DNA of 64,000 nt, taken from DLAJ01 sp023663615. Lineage in GTDB: Bacteria; Bacillota; Clostridia; Lachnospirales; Lachnospiraceae. A model generated the notes under the pieces. That model was not told the origin of the DNA and searched no databases. It saw nothing but the letters and a program-made list of their open reading frames with translations. The stretch is from the NCBI GenBank assembly GCA_023663615.1, contig JAMPHA010000001.1, forward strand, positions 838,162 through 902,161, read 5' to 3'. Shown one piece after another: positions 16,604-25,813 of this stretch. The translations under genes were made by a program, and so were the position numbers. Positions within the stretch are counted from its first letter, which is position 1. Each line of letters starts with the position of its first letter.

Positions 16604-18364
16604 CTATCTCGTCTCTTTCAGCGCTTCCGCAAGCGGAATATGCCGCATCCCCTGAATGAAGCTCCCGCCCTCGGTCGCATTGACGACATCCAGTCCGGCG
16701 GCGTCCGCCTCCTGCAGCCGTCTTTCCATCCATGTACGGTAAAGAATAAACTTCTGATCGGCATAGACCGTGCCGCCGCCCCATGCTTTTACCGCCGTCA
16801 GATCCGCCGTATCGGTTGCCACGCGGTTCGATGTTTCCGACGCATGCGCCAGATTATCGGTAAACGCCAGATCCAGCCCCACAAACACGAGGCGCTCCGC
16901 TCCCAGGCGGATCACGGTATCCAGCGCCGTCGTCATGACGGAACCGCCTGTCTTCACACACATACAGCCTCTTTTCTCCGCCTCCCGCTCCGCGCGCGGA
17001 TAGCCCTCCTGAAACAGCATATAATGGACCGCGGCGTAACGCGCCGCAAAACCGTGATTCGCGGTGGAAAGCATCAGCATCGGCACATCATTGTTCTCCT
17101 GCGCATAAATTTGAAAGAGCACGCGCGGATTCGCATCCGTCACCATCACATAATCCGGACGAATCCCCATGCCGAGCAGCTTTCGGAACACCGTTCCGCA
17201 GGCGACCAGCACGCAGTCCTCCCGCTGCGCGCATGTGATAAGCTGCGCCGCATTCTTATCAAGGGACGGTCCTGCTGCCACGATCACGGCTGTTTTATGA
17301 TGAAACTGCCCGCGAAGCGCGTCCGCCGTCAAAAAACGCTGCGGCTCCGCCCGCATACTCTCCATATTGGCATCAAAATTTCCCTGCAATAACATTTTGG
17401 CATTCCGGTAAGAGCTGTCCTGCAAAAAAAACTGTTCAAAGCTCTGCCGCAGCCTCTCATCCCTGATCAGGCGCATGGACGGATAATGAATGCACAACTT
17501 CTGTCCCGGCTGTGCGGCCGCCCCGGCAAGCATGCGAAACCCCGCATCCTCATGAAAAACGATCATCCCCGTGCGAAGCGCCTTCGTCAGATCCAGATAG
17601 CGCAGCGTCAGTCTGAAAAAGCGGATGTCCGCTTCATATACATGCACGGGATAGCATTCCCGCAGTTCCTCGTAAAGCGCCAGCACATGATAGCCCAGCC
17701 CTGCGCCGAGTATATGATACCCCGAAGCCTGCTCATCGGGCAGCGTTCTCGCCCATGCGCGCGCCTCGGCATACGGATCCTGGTTCGAATGCAGGTAAAA
17801 GCTCGCGCCGCCCCGCTCCACACGGCAGGTCGGGTATCCCGCCGATGTTTCTTCAATATAAAGATCCTGCCACGCTCCCTGCGCCGCACCGCCGGAGCCA
17901 TCCGACTCCTTTGGTCTGCCGGAACCGCCCGGTTCTCTCAGCCCGTCCAGCCGCCTGGCAAGCACGGGATCCCGCTCTGCAAGCGCCGCCAGATTCTGTT
18001 TTGAATAATCCGGAAGCAGTTCTCCCTCCGCCGCTGTCCGGAGCTGCCCCAACAACTCCTGCAAGAATGGCTGTACCTGAAGCGCGAGCAGATCCGCCAA
18101 AAGAACATAGTCCTTCTGCTCCTGTGCGCCGAGCAGTCCGCGCATGATTTCCACGATATAATCCGGCGCCGCACCGATCCCCTGTCCGGCAAGCGTGCCG
18201 TCGTCGCCAAGCAGCGCGCCCGCAACCTCCTGAAAAGAACGCAGGAAGCTCTGATATTCCCTCACACCGGCATCGAGATTGTATATGCGGAACAACTCTG
18301 TGATCAGCGCGCTCTGACGTGCGGTGTCCCGCGTCCTGACATACAAATTCCGTAATTCCGCCAT
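16604..18364 (-). CDS. Maf/DUF115 motility accessory protein (probable flagellin glycosyltransferase)
   Basis: The 586-residue protein has the central MptE-like DUF115 core: TAVIVAAGPSLDKNAAQLIT (about 338-357), the PDYVMVTDANPR segment and GGSVMTTALDTVIRLGAERL, followed by VFVGLDLAFTDN. Proteins of this kind transfer pseudaminic or legionaminic acid to flagellin in Campylobacter, Clostridium and others. It begins 3 bp after the glf stop, with its Shine-Dalgarno inside the glf 3' end, so translation is probably coupled. A second family member is at 31429. The first 330 residues are variable, as is typical. Confidence 0.78.
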   Translation of the reverse strand: MAELRNLYVRTRDTARQSALITELFRIYNLDAGVREYQSFLRSFQEVAGALLGDDGTLAGQGIGAAPDYIVEIMRGLLGAQEQKDYVLLADLLALQVQPFLQELLGQLRTAAEGELLPDYSKQNLAALAERDPVLARRLDGLREPGGSGRPKESDGSGGAAQGAWQDLYIEETSAGYPTCRVERGGASFYLHSNQDPYAEARAWARTLPDEQASGYHILGAGLGYHVLALYEELRECYPVHVYEADIRFFRLTLRYLDLTKALRTGMIVFHEDAGFRMLAGAAAQPGQKLCIHYPSMRLIRDERLRQSFEQFFLQDSSYRNAKMLLQGNFDANMESMRAEPQRFLTADALRGQFHHKTAVIVAAGPSLDKNAAQLITCAQREDCVLVACGTVFRKLLGMGIRPDYVMVTDANPRVLFQIYAQENNDVPMLMLSTANHGFAARYAAVHYMLFQEGYPRAEREAEKRGCMCVKTGGSVMTTALDTVIRLGAERLVFVGLDLAFTDNLAHASETSNRVATDTADLTAVKAWGGGTVYADQKFILYRTWMERRLQEADAAGLDVVNATEGGSFIQGMRHIPLAEALKETR

Positions 18365-18367
18365 GTG

Positions 18368-19483
18368 TTATCCTTCCTTTTCCGCCATCAGAAGCGCCTC
18401 CGCGATCACCTTATCCATGTCATAATAGCGGTACTGACCGAGTCTGCCGCCAAACAGCACGCGGTCCTGCTCCTCCGCGAGCTTTCGGTAACGCGCAAAG
18501 AGCGCATCGTTTTTTTCATCATTCATCGGGTAGTAAGGTTCGTCGCCCTTCTTCCACTCACAGGGATATTCGCGCGTGATGACAGTCACGGGCTGCGTAC
18601 CGAACTCAAAATGTTTATGCTCGATGACACGCGTGTACGGCACGCTGCGCTCCGTATAATTGACGACCGCATTTCCCTGATAATTATCGCAGTCCTTGAG
18701 CAATTCCGTTTCAAACCGCAGGGAACGGTATTCCAACGCGCCATAGCAATAATCAAAATATTCGTCGATCATTCCCGTATAGAGCACGCGTGCAAACGAA
18801 TCGCCGTCTTCGCCGGACTCGTTCTGCGCAAGAAACTCCCGATAAGAAACGCCCGTTCTCACCGGAATATCTTCCAATAATTTCTGTACGACCGCCGTGT
18901 AGCCTCCCTTCGGAATTCCCTGGTACGCATCGTTAAAATAGTTATTATCATACGTAAACCGGAGCGGCAGACGCTTGATGATAAAAGCGGGAAGCTCCTT
19001 ACAATCCCTTCCCCACTGTTTTTCCGTGTAGCCCTTTACCAATTTCTCATACACGTCGCGCCCTGCAAGGGAGATCGCCTGCTCCTCCAAATTCTTCGGC
19101 TCCCCGATCCCTGCCTGCGCGATCTGCTCCTCAATCAGTGCCTTCGCCTCGGCGGGCGTCCGGATCCCCCACAGCTTGCTGAATGTATTCATATTAAAAG
19201 GAAGATTGTAAAGCTCCTTCCCGTATACGGCGATCGGCGAATTCACATAATGATTAAATTCCGCGAAGCGATTGATGTATTTCCATACTTTTTGATCGGA
19301 AGTATGAAAAATGTGCGCGCCGTAACGATGGACCTGAATGCCCTCAATTTCTTCCGTATAAATATTGCCCGCAATGTGCTCCCGCCTGTCAATGACCAGA
19401 CAGCGTTTTCCCTTCTGCTTCATCTCATGTGCGAACACCGCGCCGAACAGCCCGGCTCCCACGATCAGATAATCGTATTTCAT
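18368..19483 (-). CDS. glf: UDP-galactopyranose mutase
   Basis: The 371-residue flavoprotein starts MKYDYLIVGAGLFGAVFAHE, whose GAGLFG loop binds FAD, and has HRYGAHIFHTSDQKVWKYIN (about 53-72), ELPAFIIKRLPLRFTYDNNY (about 165-184) and GRLGQYRYYDMDKVI near the C-terminus, all signatures of Glf. The enzyme interconverts UDP-galactopyranose and UDP-galactofuranose, the donor for galactofuranose in surface glycans. Length matches the family. It is 18 bp downstream of the CtpA-like protease gene and directly followed by a Maf gene. Confidence 0.95.
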   Translation of the reverse strand: MKYDYLIVGAGLFGAVFAHEMKQKGKRCLVIDRREHIAGNIYTEEIEGIQVHRYGAHIFHTSDQKVWKYINRFAEFNHYVNSPIAVYGKELYNLPFNMNTFSKLWGIRTPAEAKALIEEQIAQAGIGEPKNLEEQAISLAGRDVYEKLVKGYTEKQWGRDCKELPAFIIKRLPLRFTYDNNYFNDAYQGIPKGGYTAVVQKLLEDIPVRTGVSYREFLAQNESGEDGDSFARVLYTGMIDEYFDYCYGALEYRSLRFETELLKDCDNYQGNAVVNYTERSVPYTRVIEHKHFEFGTQPVTVITREYPCEWKKGDEPYYPMNDEKNDALFARYRKLAEEQDRVLFGGRLGQYRYYDMDKVIAEALLMAEKEG

Positions 19484-19501
19484 GTCTGTTCTCCTGTTTT
19501 C

Positions 19502-20803
19502 TTATTCCGCCGCGCCCAGCATTTCATTCATGATGCGGGTCGCTTCCTCTAACTGGTTATCCCGATCCTCGCTGCGGTACAACTCCGCGTCATACGGCAC
19601 TTCGACATCCGGCGCAATGCCGATACCGTGAATATTGTAGCCGTTCGGCGTATAATATTTGCTGATTGTCAGCTTGATCGCCGAACCGTCCGTGAGCTGC
19701 ATGATCCGCTGTACAATGCCCTTCCCGAACGTCGTTGTTCCGACAAGCGTTCCGACGCCGTAATCTTTGATCGCGCCTGCGAGAATCTCCGACGCGCTCG
19801 CGCTATTGCCGTCAATGAGCACCACGAGCGGCAGCCCTAACGGCGCTGCGCCGTCGCAGACATACTCCTCGCGCTCACCGTACTTATCCTCTGTATAAAC
19901 GATCATTCCCTCCGGCAGTATTTTTTTTGCGATCTCGACAACCGTTGTCAGATTACCGCCCGGATTGCCGCGCAGATCTAAGATCAGCCCTTTCATATTG
20001 CTGCCGCGCGCCTCTGCAAGCGCCTCGTTAAATTGTTCCAATGTAATATCGTCAAATTCCGTGATCTCGATATAAGCAATGTCATTCTCCAGCATCCTGA
20101 ACTCCACGGTCGGGCTGTTGATCTTCGCACGCGTGATCGTGACGTCGATATATTCGTAGCCGACTCCGCTTGCGCGCGCCACCGTCATCGTGACAGGCGT
20201 TCCCTCCTCGCCTTTGATCTTTGCGACGATCTCGGATGTGTCCATACCGTAGACATCCTCGCCCTCCACCTGATAGATCAGGTCGCCCGGCTGCAGCTCG
20301 CTCGCCGCCGCCGGCGTATTCTCGATCAGCTTGGTAATCACGGCATACCCTGTCGTCGTGTCCATTCCGATATAGGCGCCGATTCCATAATAGACGCCGC
20401 GTGTCTTGTCATAGATTTCCTGAAGTTCCTCCGCCGTATAATAGACGGAATAGGGATCGCCGAGCGCGTCCAAAAGCCCCGCGTACATGCCTTCCTCCAG
20501 CACCTGCGCATCCACATCTTCCAGATAATATTTTTCGATCGCATCCTGTAACACGCCGAGCTTATAAGTCGCCGCCTCGCTGACGACCGAATCGGACTCC
20601 TGCGCCTGCGTCTGGGCGCTCTGATCCTTGTTTGTCCGCACATCCCGCACCAAAAAAACAATTCCGGCGATCAGTGCGGCCGCCAAAAGTCCCGTCAGGA
20701 TTCCCGTCAGATAATACCGGCGCTCCCGTCTTTCCTCATTTTTCTTTTGCTGCTCTTTTTGTTGTTCCGTTTCCGTCTGCATTTCAAACTGATCCATTTT
20801 CAT
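19502..20803 (-). CDS. S41 family C-terminal processing peptidase (CtpA/Prc type)
   Basis: The ATG at 20803 (MKMDQFEM) or 20797 follows AGAAAGAAG; a longer frame reaches 20848. The 433-residue protein has a charged N-terminus, one membrane segment at about 32-54, a PDZ domain (AASELQPGDLIYQVEGEDVY) and the S41 catalytic core. The serine lies in LIDGNSASASEILAGAIKDY and the lysine in TTFGKGIVQ. Such proteases cleave extracytoplasmic substrates near the C-terminus. It is grouped with the EnvC-like peptidase and FtsEX, an order frequent in Clostridia, which suggests a link with cell-wall hydrolase control. Confidence 0.93.
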   Translation of the reverse strand: MKMDQFEMQTETEQQKEQQKKNEERRERRYYLTGILTGLLAAALIAGIVFLVRDVRTNKDQSAQTQAQESDSVVSEAATYKLGVLQDAIEKYYLEDVDAQVLEEGMYAGLLDALGDPYSVYYTAEELQEIYDKTRGVYYGIGAYIGMDTTTGYAVITKLIENTPAAASELQPGDLIYQVEGEDVYGMDTSEIVAKIKGEEGTPVTMTVARASGVGYEYIDVTITRAKINSPTVEFRMLENDIAYIEITEFDDITLEQFNEALAEARGSNMKGLILDLRGNPGGNLTTVVEIAKKILPEGMIVYTEDKYGEREEYVCDGAAPLGLPLVVLIDGNSASASEILAGAIKDYGVGTLVGTTTFGKGIVQRIMQLTDGSAIKLTISKYYTPNGYNIHGIGIAPDVEVPYDAELYRSEDRDNQLEEATRIMNEMLGAAE

Positions 20804-20919
20804 TCTTCTTTCTGCTGAACATCGTTTGTTCCCTATCATTTTATGCAAAGACAGCGCTGAATATGGTTGCCTTCCTCCTTTTGTGACGTCCGCCGCGACC
20901 CGTTCCCGGCAGTACCGCC

Positions 20920-22155
20920 TTAGGAAAGATAACTAAGCGGGTTGACATATTCTCCGTTTAAGCGCACTGAAAAGTGCAAATGCGCTCCCGTCACTATACC
21001 GGTCGCACCGACCGCCGCGATCTGTTCACCGCGCACCACATACGTCCCCTCCGCGGCATAGAGCTGGGAACAATGCATATAAATGGTATAAAGTCCATCA
21101 CCATGATCGATCATAATGTAATTCCCCATCGCACTTGTATAGGATGCCGCCACAACCCTGCCGTCATATGCCGCAAGAATGGGCGCGCCATGTTTTGCCC
21201 CAATATCGATGCCGTTATGGAATTTGTCATAATGCAGGACCGGATGCGGACGCCATCCAAACTCCGAGGTGATCAATTTCGTACTCGGACACGGCCATAA
21301 GAACGCGCCGCCGTCATATGTCTGCTGCGGCTGGTTCTGCTCCTGAAGCCGCTTCTTCTCCGCCGCAATCTGCGCTTCGATCGCTTCGATCGTCTCGGTC
21401 TGCGCCTCCAGTTTTGCTCTCTGCTGTGCCAGCGTCTCCGTTTCTTCATTGATCTGATTTTGTCTGCTGGCAATCTCGCGTTCCGCCTGCTCCCTGAGCG
21501 CCTGCTGCGCCTCCTGCTCCGCGATCACGCCCTCCCGCTGCGTCTGCAGCGCCGCTTCCTGCACTTCTAATTCCTGCTGGCATATCTCGATCAACTGTTC
21601 ATTGAGGATGTATTCATCCAGCTTCCTTCTGTCATATACGGAAATCGCTTCGATATAATCCGCTTTATTCAGCATGTCCGCCAGACCTGTCGCCGAAAAG
21701 AGCATTTCCAGATAATAAGAGTCCCCCTCCTCATACATGAAGCGGATGCGCACCTTCATCGCCTCATACTGCTGGCGTTCGGTCTCCTGCGCTTCGGCAA
21801 GCTCCTCCTTCGTCTGTTCGATCTCGATCTCCTTAATGGTGATCTGATCGTTGAGCTGCGAGATCTTTTCATCCAGTTCTAAGAGGATCGCATCGACCTG
21901 CTGCGCATAGAGATACAGATCCTCCTGCTGCTGCTTTAACCGTTCCAGCAGCTTCTGCGTATCCGTAATCCCCTGCTGAAGCGCCTCCTGTTCCTGCTGG
22001 ATCTGCTGGATCTCCTCTTCTTTTCCCTTGATGTAATCGTTTGTCAGCGCATTGCTGCTCGCCCTGCTCTCAAATTCGCCCTGCGGCATAAACAGCGCTG
22101 CGAGCAGAACAAGGCAGACGATTTTTTCGATTTTCTTTTTTATCCTAAGTTTCAT
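20920..22155 (-). CDS. EnvC-like murein hydrolase activator, M23 family
   Basis: The 411-residue protein begins with a signal sequence (KKIEKIVCLVLLAALFMP) and two long coiled-coil stretches rich in Gln and Glu (about 40-130 and 190-275). The C-terminal LytM domain holds FHNGIDIGAKHGAPILAAYD and GAHLHFSV; the zinc ligands HxxxD and HxH are present, so it may be an active endopeptidase rather than a degenerate activator. In other bacteria FtsEX transmits ATP hydrolysis to a coiled-coil partner of this form (EnvC, PcsB). It follows ftsX by 18 bp, which strongly supports that role. Confidence 0.9.
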   Translation of the reverse strand: MKLRIKKKIEKIVCLVLLAALFMPQGEFESRASSNALTNDYIKGKEEEIQQIQQEQEALQQGITDTQKLLERLKQQQEDLYLYAQQVDAILLELDEKISQLNDQITIKEIEIEQTKEELAEAQETERQQYEAMKVRIRFMYEEGDSYYLEMLFSATGLADMLNKADYIEAISVYDRRKLDEYILNEQLIEICQQELEVQEAALQTQREGVIAEQEAQQALREQAEREIASRQNQINEETETLAQQRAKLEAQTETIEAIEAQIAAEKKRLQEQNQPQQTYDGGAFLWPCPSTKLITSEFGWRPHPVLHYDKFHNGIDIGAKHGAPILAAYDGRVVAASYTSAMGNYIMIDHGDGLYTIYMHCSQLYAAEGTYVVRGEQIAAVGATGIVTGAHLHFSVRLNGEYVNPLSYLS

Positions 22156-22173
22156 CGCAACCGCCAGCTCCTT

Positions 22174-23073
22174 TTAGACACGCAGATGTCTTCGTACCGT
22201 CACGACGCTTCCGAGCAGACCAATACCGACTCCGATTCCCATTGAGACCGGCGCAAGTATCGTAAACACCTCTTTCACATCCAAAAAATGCATCAGACTT
22301 TCCAGCATGGAAAACCGCTCCGTCACATAGAGGATCACCCGGTTGTACAGCTCGTAAATGAGCGCAAGCGGAATGAACGATCCGATCAGTCCGATCATCA
22401 TGCCCTCCACGACAAACGGCGCCCGCACAAAAAAGTCCGTTGCCCCAATATATTTCATGATGGAAATTTCCTCTTTTCGGACAGAAATACCGATCATGAC
22501 CGTATTGCTGATCAAAAAGATCGACACAAAGAGCAGGAGCGCAATGATCGCGATTGTCACGTAAGACACCAGCGAATTCATCCCCGACAGCATATTGGCG
22601 GTGATCGCCGACTCATTCACTTTGCGCACATGATCGAGCGACTTCACATAGGTGACGAGCGCGCTCTGCATGGAAACATCATTCATAAAGATCTGGAAAT
22701 TATCGGAATATTGCAGCGGATTTTCCGTAAAGCCCGCAGCGTACTCCTCTCCAAAATAATCCTTGGAAAAGGATTCCCATGCCTCCTCCGGGGATACATA
22801 ATACACATCCTTGACCTCCGGGCGGGCAAGCAGCAGCCTGCCGATCTCCTCCTTGCGCGTGATCTCCGTGTCCTGGTCAAAAAAGATCGTGACGCAGACG
22901 CCCTCCTGCGCCGTCCTCACGATATTTTGAAAATTGGTCAGGATACAGAAAAAAACGCCGAATAAAAACAGACACGCGCTGGTCGTCATGATGGACGCCA
23001 AAGAAAACCACTTGTTGCGCAGAATATTCCTGAATCCCTGCTTGATTGTATAGAATAGCGTACTAATCCTCAT
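22174..23073 (-). CDS. ftsX: Cell division protein FtsX
   Basis: The 299-residue permease starts with the conserved cytoplasmic helix (FYTIKQGFRNILRNKWFSLA), has a first membrane segment at about 24-46, a large external loop (about 47-170) and three further membrane helices (about 172-195, 222-245 and 270-292). The motif NTVMIGISVRKEEISIMKYI is typical. FtsX with FtsE controls septal peptidoglycan hydrolases from outside the membrane. Its start overlaps the ftsE stop by 11 bp, a sign of translational coupling. Confidence 0.95.
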   Translation of the reverse strand: MRISTLFYTIKQGFRNILRNKWFSLASIMTTSACLFLFGVFFCILTNFQNIVRTAQEGVCVTIFFDQDTEITRKEEIGRLLLARPEVKDVYYVSPEEAWESFSKDYFGEEYAAGFTENPLQYSDNFQIFMNDVSMQSALVTYVKSLDHVRKVNESAITANMLSGMNSLVSYVTIAIIALLLFVSIFLISNTVMIGISVRKEEISIMKYIGATDFFVRAPFVVEGMMIGLIGSFIPLALIYELYNRVILYVTERFSMLESLMHFLDVKEVFTILAPVSMGIGVGIGLLGSVVTVRRHLRV

Positions 23074-24226
23074 CGATATATGCTCCCTGCTCTTCGTCGC
23101 TTACGATAACTCCCTTTTTCATGGTAATGACACGCTTCTTCATGGCGTTGACGATTTCCCGGTTATGCGTAACGACGAGTACCGTTGTACCTTTTTCGTT
23201 GATCTCCTCCAACAGCTTCATGATCTCCCATGAATTTTTGGGATCAAGATTTCCCGTCGGCTCATCCGCGAGCAGGATCGGCGGATTGTTGACAAGCGCT
23301 CTCGCTAACGCCACGCGCTGCTGCTCGCCTCCCGAAAGCTGCTTCGGCTTTGCCTTGTATTTTCCCGCGAGCCCCACAAGGGAAAGCATCATCGGTACGT
23401 TCTTGCGGATGTCGCGCGCTTTCGCCTGAATGACAAGCTGTGCAAACGCGACGTTATCATATACATTGCGGTCCTTCAAAAGCCGGAAGTCCTGAAACAC
23501 GACGCCGATGCCCCGCCTGAACTTCGGTATTTTCCGGCGGCGCAGGCGCACCACATTCGTCCCGTTGACCGAAATGCCGCCTTCCGTCGGGAGCAGTTCA
23601 CGCAGCAGCAGTTTGATGAGCGTCGATTTTCCTGATCCGCTGTCCCCCACGATAAATACGAATTCTCCGCGTCTGACCTTCAAGGAAATCCCGTTCAGGG
23701 CAGGCGCTCCCGTCGAATAGGACTTGACCACATGATCCAGAACGATGACTTCCTCCGGCAGAGCGGCTTTCTTCTTTTTTCTTCCCCGTACCGCCTTTGG
23801 CGGCAGCTCCTCCGCCTGTCTGCGCGCCGCCACGCCCGTTCTTTGCTGCTGATCCCGTTCCCCCCCGGTCATGGATTGGGATGTGGACCTGGTCTGCGAT
23901 GACGCTCCTGTCCGCGATACCGTTCTTGTCTGCGCCTGCGCTCCTGTCCGCGACGGCGTTCTCGCCTGTTCCTGCATTCCCGTCTGGGACAGCATTCTCA
24001 CCTGTTCCTGCGTTCCCGCCTGGGACGGCGTTCTCGTCCTGACCGGCGCCCCGGTCCGCGACGACGCTCTCGCCTGTACCGATGCTCCTGACTGTGCCGA
24101 TCCTTTTCCCTGTGACGCCTCTCTTGTCTGTGCCGGCGCGCCCGACGATGCCGCAGACCTCTGCCTTACCGTATCTCCCGCCTGTGATTCCTCCTTAGAC
24201 CGCATTGCATTCGTGTCTTCTCTCAA
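23063..24226 (-). CDS. ftsE: Cell division ATP-binding protein FtsE with repetitive N-terminal extension
   Basis: Residues 158-387 are a normal FtsE: Walker A GDSGSGKST (194-202), signature LSGGEQQRV, Walker B ILLADEPTG and the switch histidine in VVTHNRE. The usual FtsE is about 228 residues. Here some 157 residues precede it: residues 29-118 are a run of about seven 12-residue units of the pattern G-x-x-x-Q-x-R-x-x-S-x-T, followed by a basic stretch RGRKKKKAAL. The starting ATG at 24226 has no strong competitor immediately before the ATPase. The extension is likely disordered, very basic and cytoplasmic. ftsX overlaps its 3' end. Confidence 0.9.
   Translation of the reverse strand: MREDTNAMRSKEESQAGDTVRQRSAASSGAPAQTREASQGKGSAQSGASVQARASSRTGAPVRTRTPSQAGTQEQVRMLSQTGMQEQARTPSRTGAQAQTRTVSRTGASSQTRSTSQSMTGGERDQQQRTGVAARRQAEELPPKAVRGRKKKKAALPEEVIVLDHVVKSYSTGAPALNGISLKVRRGEFVFIVGDSGSGKSTLIKLLLRELLPTEGGISVNGTNVVRLRRRKIPKFRRGIGVVFQDFRLLKDRNVYDNVAFAQLVIQAKARDIRKNVPMMLSLVGLAGKYKAKPKQLSGGEQQRVALARALVNNPPILLADEPTGNLDPKNSWEIMKLLEEINEKGTTVLVVTHNREIVNAMKKRVITMKKGVIVSDEEQGAYIDED
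23873..24142 (-). repeat. 36-bp degenerate tandem repeat inside ftsE
   Basis: Seven in-frame units of 12 codons lie head to tail, e.g. GTQEQVRMLSQT, GMQEQARTPSRT, GAQAQTRTVSRT and GASSQTRSTSQS; one hexapeptide insert breaks the register after the first unit. Unit length is a multiple of three, so copy-number change would keep the ATPase in frame. Confidence 0.8.
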
Positions 24227-24251
24227 TGTTTCTCCAGCCTTTCTTCACACT

Positions 24252-25340
24252 TTAGTACTCAAAGTTTTCCATATATTTCATGTATTTGACGACCATCAGC
24301 GCGATCTTAAACGTGATGGCATCCTCAAACACACGCAGATCCAAACCGGTTCCCTTCTGCAGTTTATCCAGTCGGTACACAAGCGTGTTGCGGTGGATAA
24401 AAAGCTGCCGTGACGTCTCCGACACGTTCAGACTATTCTCGAAAAATTTGTAGATTGTCGTCAGCGTCTCCTCGTCAAACTCATCCGGACTCCTGTTGCC
24501 AAAGATCTCCCTGATAAACATCTTGCAGAGCGGGATCGGAAGCTGATAGATCAATCTGCCGATCCCCAGTTCGGAATAGGCAATGATCTCTCTCTCATCA
24601 AAAAAGATCTTTCCGACATCCAGCGCCATCTTTGCTTCCTTGTAAGAGCGGCTGACCTCCTTAATCTCCCCGACGACCGTGCCGTAGGAGATCCGCGTAT
24701 GCTCAATGCCCTCCCGCACGAGATACGCCGCCATTTCCTTTGCCTCCCTTTCCAGCTCCAGCCCGTGGTCTTCTTCCTCCAATTCCTTCACGACGATCAC
24801 GCTGTTCTCGTCAACGGCGGTCACAAACTCCTTGCTGTTCGCACCGAAGTAAACGCGCAGCAGTTCCAGCACATTATTGTCCCTGCCCCGCTCCGATTCC
24901 ACGATCATCGCTACGCGCTTTGCATCCGTCTGAATATGCAGTTTCTTCGCGCGGCTGTAAATGTCCACGAGCAAAAGGTTATCCAAAAGCAGGTTTTTGA
25001 TGAAATTATCTTTATCAAACCGCTCCTTGTATGCGACGAGCAGATTCTGGATTTGAAACGCCGCCATCTTGCCGACCATGTAAAGGTTCTCTCCCGCGCC
25101 GGTGATCACCAGAATATATTCCAGCTGCTGTTCATCATAAATCTTAAAGAACTGGGAACCCTGTATCTCCTGACTGTCCGCCGGGGACGCGGCAAACTCC
25201 AGCACATCCTGTCTGCCGTTCTCCATCCTGTCATCCGTCGCCGCCACAACCTTTCCGTCCGTATCCATGACGCATAGCTCCGTGCGCGCGATCGCTTTCA
25301 GCCCATCTATCGTATTCTGTAAAATTTGATTCGATATCAT
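24252..25340 (-). CDS. CdaR/PucR-family transcriptional regulator
   Basis: This 362-residue protein has an N-terminal sensor region (MISNQILQNTIDGLKAIART, CVMDTDGKVVAATDD), a middle GGDEF-like domain typical of the CdaR group, and a C-terminal PucR-type helix-turn-helix: NVSETSRQLFIHRNTLVYRL (about 311-330) followed by DKLQKGTGLDLRVFEDAITF. CdaR of E. coli senses sugar diacids, but the ligand here cannot be told from sequence. It stands upstream of ftsE with a 25-bp gap and may share its transcript. No operon of sugar-acid genes is nearby. Confidence 0.85.
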   Translation of the reverse strand: MISNQILQNTIDGLKAIARTELCVMDTDGKVVAATDDRMENGRQDVLEFAASPADSQEIQGSQFFKIYDEQQLEYILVITGAGENLYMVGKMAAFQIQNLLVAYKERFDKDNFIKNLLLDNLLLVDIYSRAKKLHIQTDAKRVAMIVESERGRDNNVLELLRVYFGANSKEFVTAVDENSVIVVKELEEEDHGLELEREAKEMAAYLVREGIEHTRISYGTVVGEIKEVSRSYKEAKMALDVGKIFFDEREIIAYSELGIGRLIYQLPIPLCKMFIREIFGNRSPDEFDEETLTTIYKFFENSLNVSETSRQLFIHRNTLVYRLDKLQKGTGLDLRVFEDAITFKIALMVVKYMKYMENFEY

Positions 25341-25512
25341 AAGCGTTTTCTCCCCTTTTTCTGCCTTCTCCTTTGTTCAACCTACACAAACGTTTTTCGC
25401 TTTTCTCGTTGAAAATCAATACCCGATTTTTATTTTAATATAAATATACAAAAAAATCTACCTAAAATCGTGACTTTTTTATGCATTTTTTACCTTTCTT
25501 TGCTTTTTTTAT

Positions 25513-25523
25513 GCCGATATAAT
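25513..25523 (+). promoter_or_regulatory. SigD-like or SigA-like -10 region upstream of yjfB
   Basis: GCCGATAT (25513-25520) matches the SigD -10 box and overlaps TATAAT (25518-25523), about 45 bp before the yjfB start. No TAAA or TTGACA is found at the right distance, so the sigma factor is uncertain. Confidence 0.4.
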
Positions 25524-25565
25524 ATATGAAACATGTCAACACGGTCAAAAAAAGGAGCAGGCACT

Positions 25566-25772
25566 ATGGATATTGCGGCTTTATCTACAGGCATGGCACA
25601 GGCAAAGCTGATGAATTCCGTCGGCTTTGCGGTACTGGGAAACGTACTGGACAGCATGGAGTCGAGCGGCGCTCAGATTTCCGAGCTGCTTGACTCTGCA
25701 CCGGCAGCATCCTCCTCATTGGAGTTGTCCGTCAACCCTCATATCGGGGCAAATTTTGACATGTCGGTATAA
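25566..25772 (+). CDS. YjfB-family putative motility protein
   Basis: The start at 25566 follows AAAGGAGCAGGCACT. The 68-residue product begins MDIAALSTGMAQAKLMNSVG, the signature of the YjfB motility family, and continues with a predicted helix (VLGNVLDSMESSGAQISELL) and a short C-terminal tail ending NPHIGANFDMSV as in family members. Its biochemical role is unknown; it co-occurs with flagella in Firmicutes and is often under SigD. It is a single-gene unit on the plus strand ending at a terminator. Confidence 0.85.
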   Translation: MDIAALSTGMAQAKLMNSVGFAVLGNVLDSMESSGAQISELLDSAPAASSSLELSVNPHIGANFDMSV

Positions 25773-25807
25773 AAAAGAGGATGTCGTTAGGACATCCCCT
25801 TTTTTTA
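25771..25807. terminator. Bidirectional terminator between yjfB and the CPBP protease gene
   Basis: GGATGTC (25779-25785) pairs with GACATCC (25791-25797), flanked by A6 on one side and T-rich sequence on the other, between convergent stops. Confidence 0.88.
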
Positions 25808-25813
25808 TCATTT

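Noticed and set aside
23797..24413. Long open frames on the plus strand opposite ftsE
   Set aside because: They are an effect of the 36-bp codon repeat in ftsE read in reverse; no start signal is seen.
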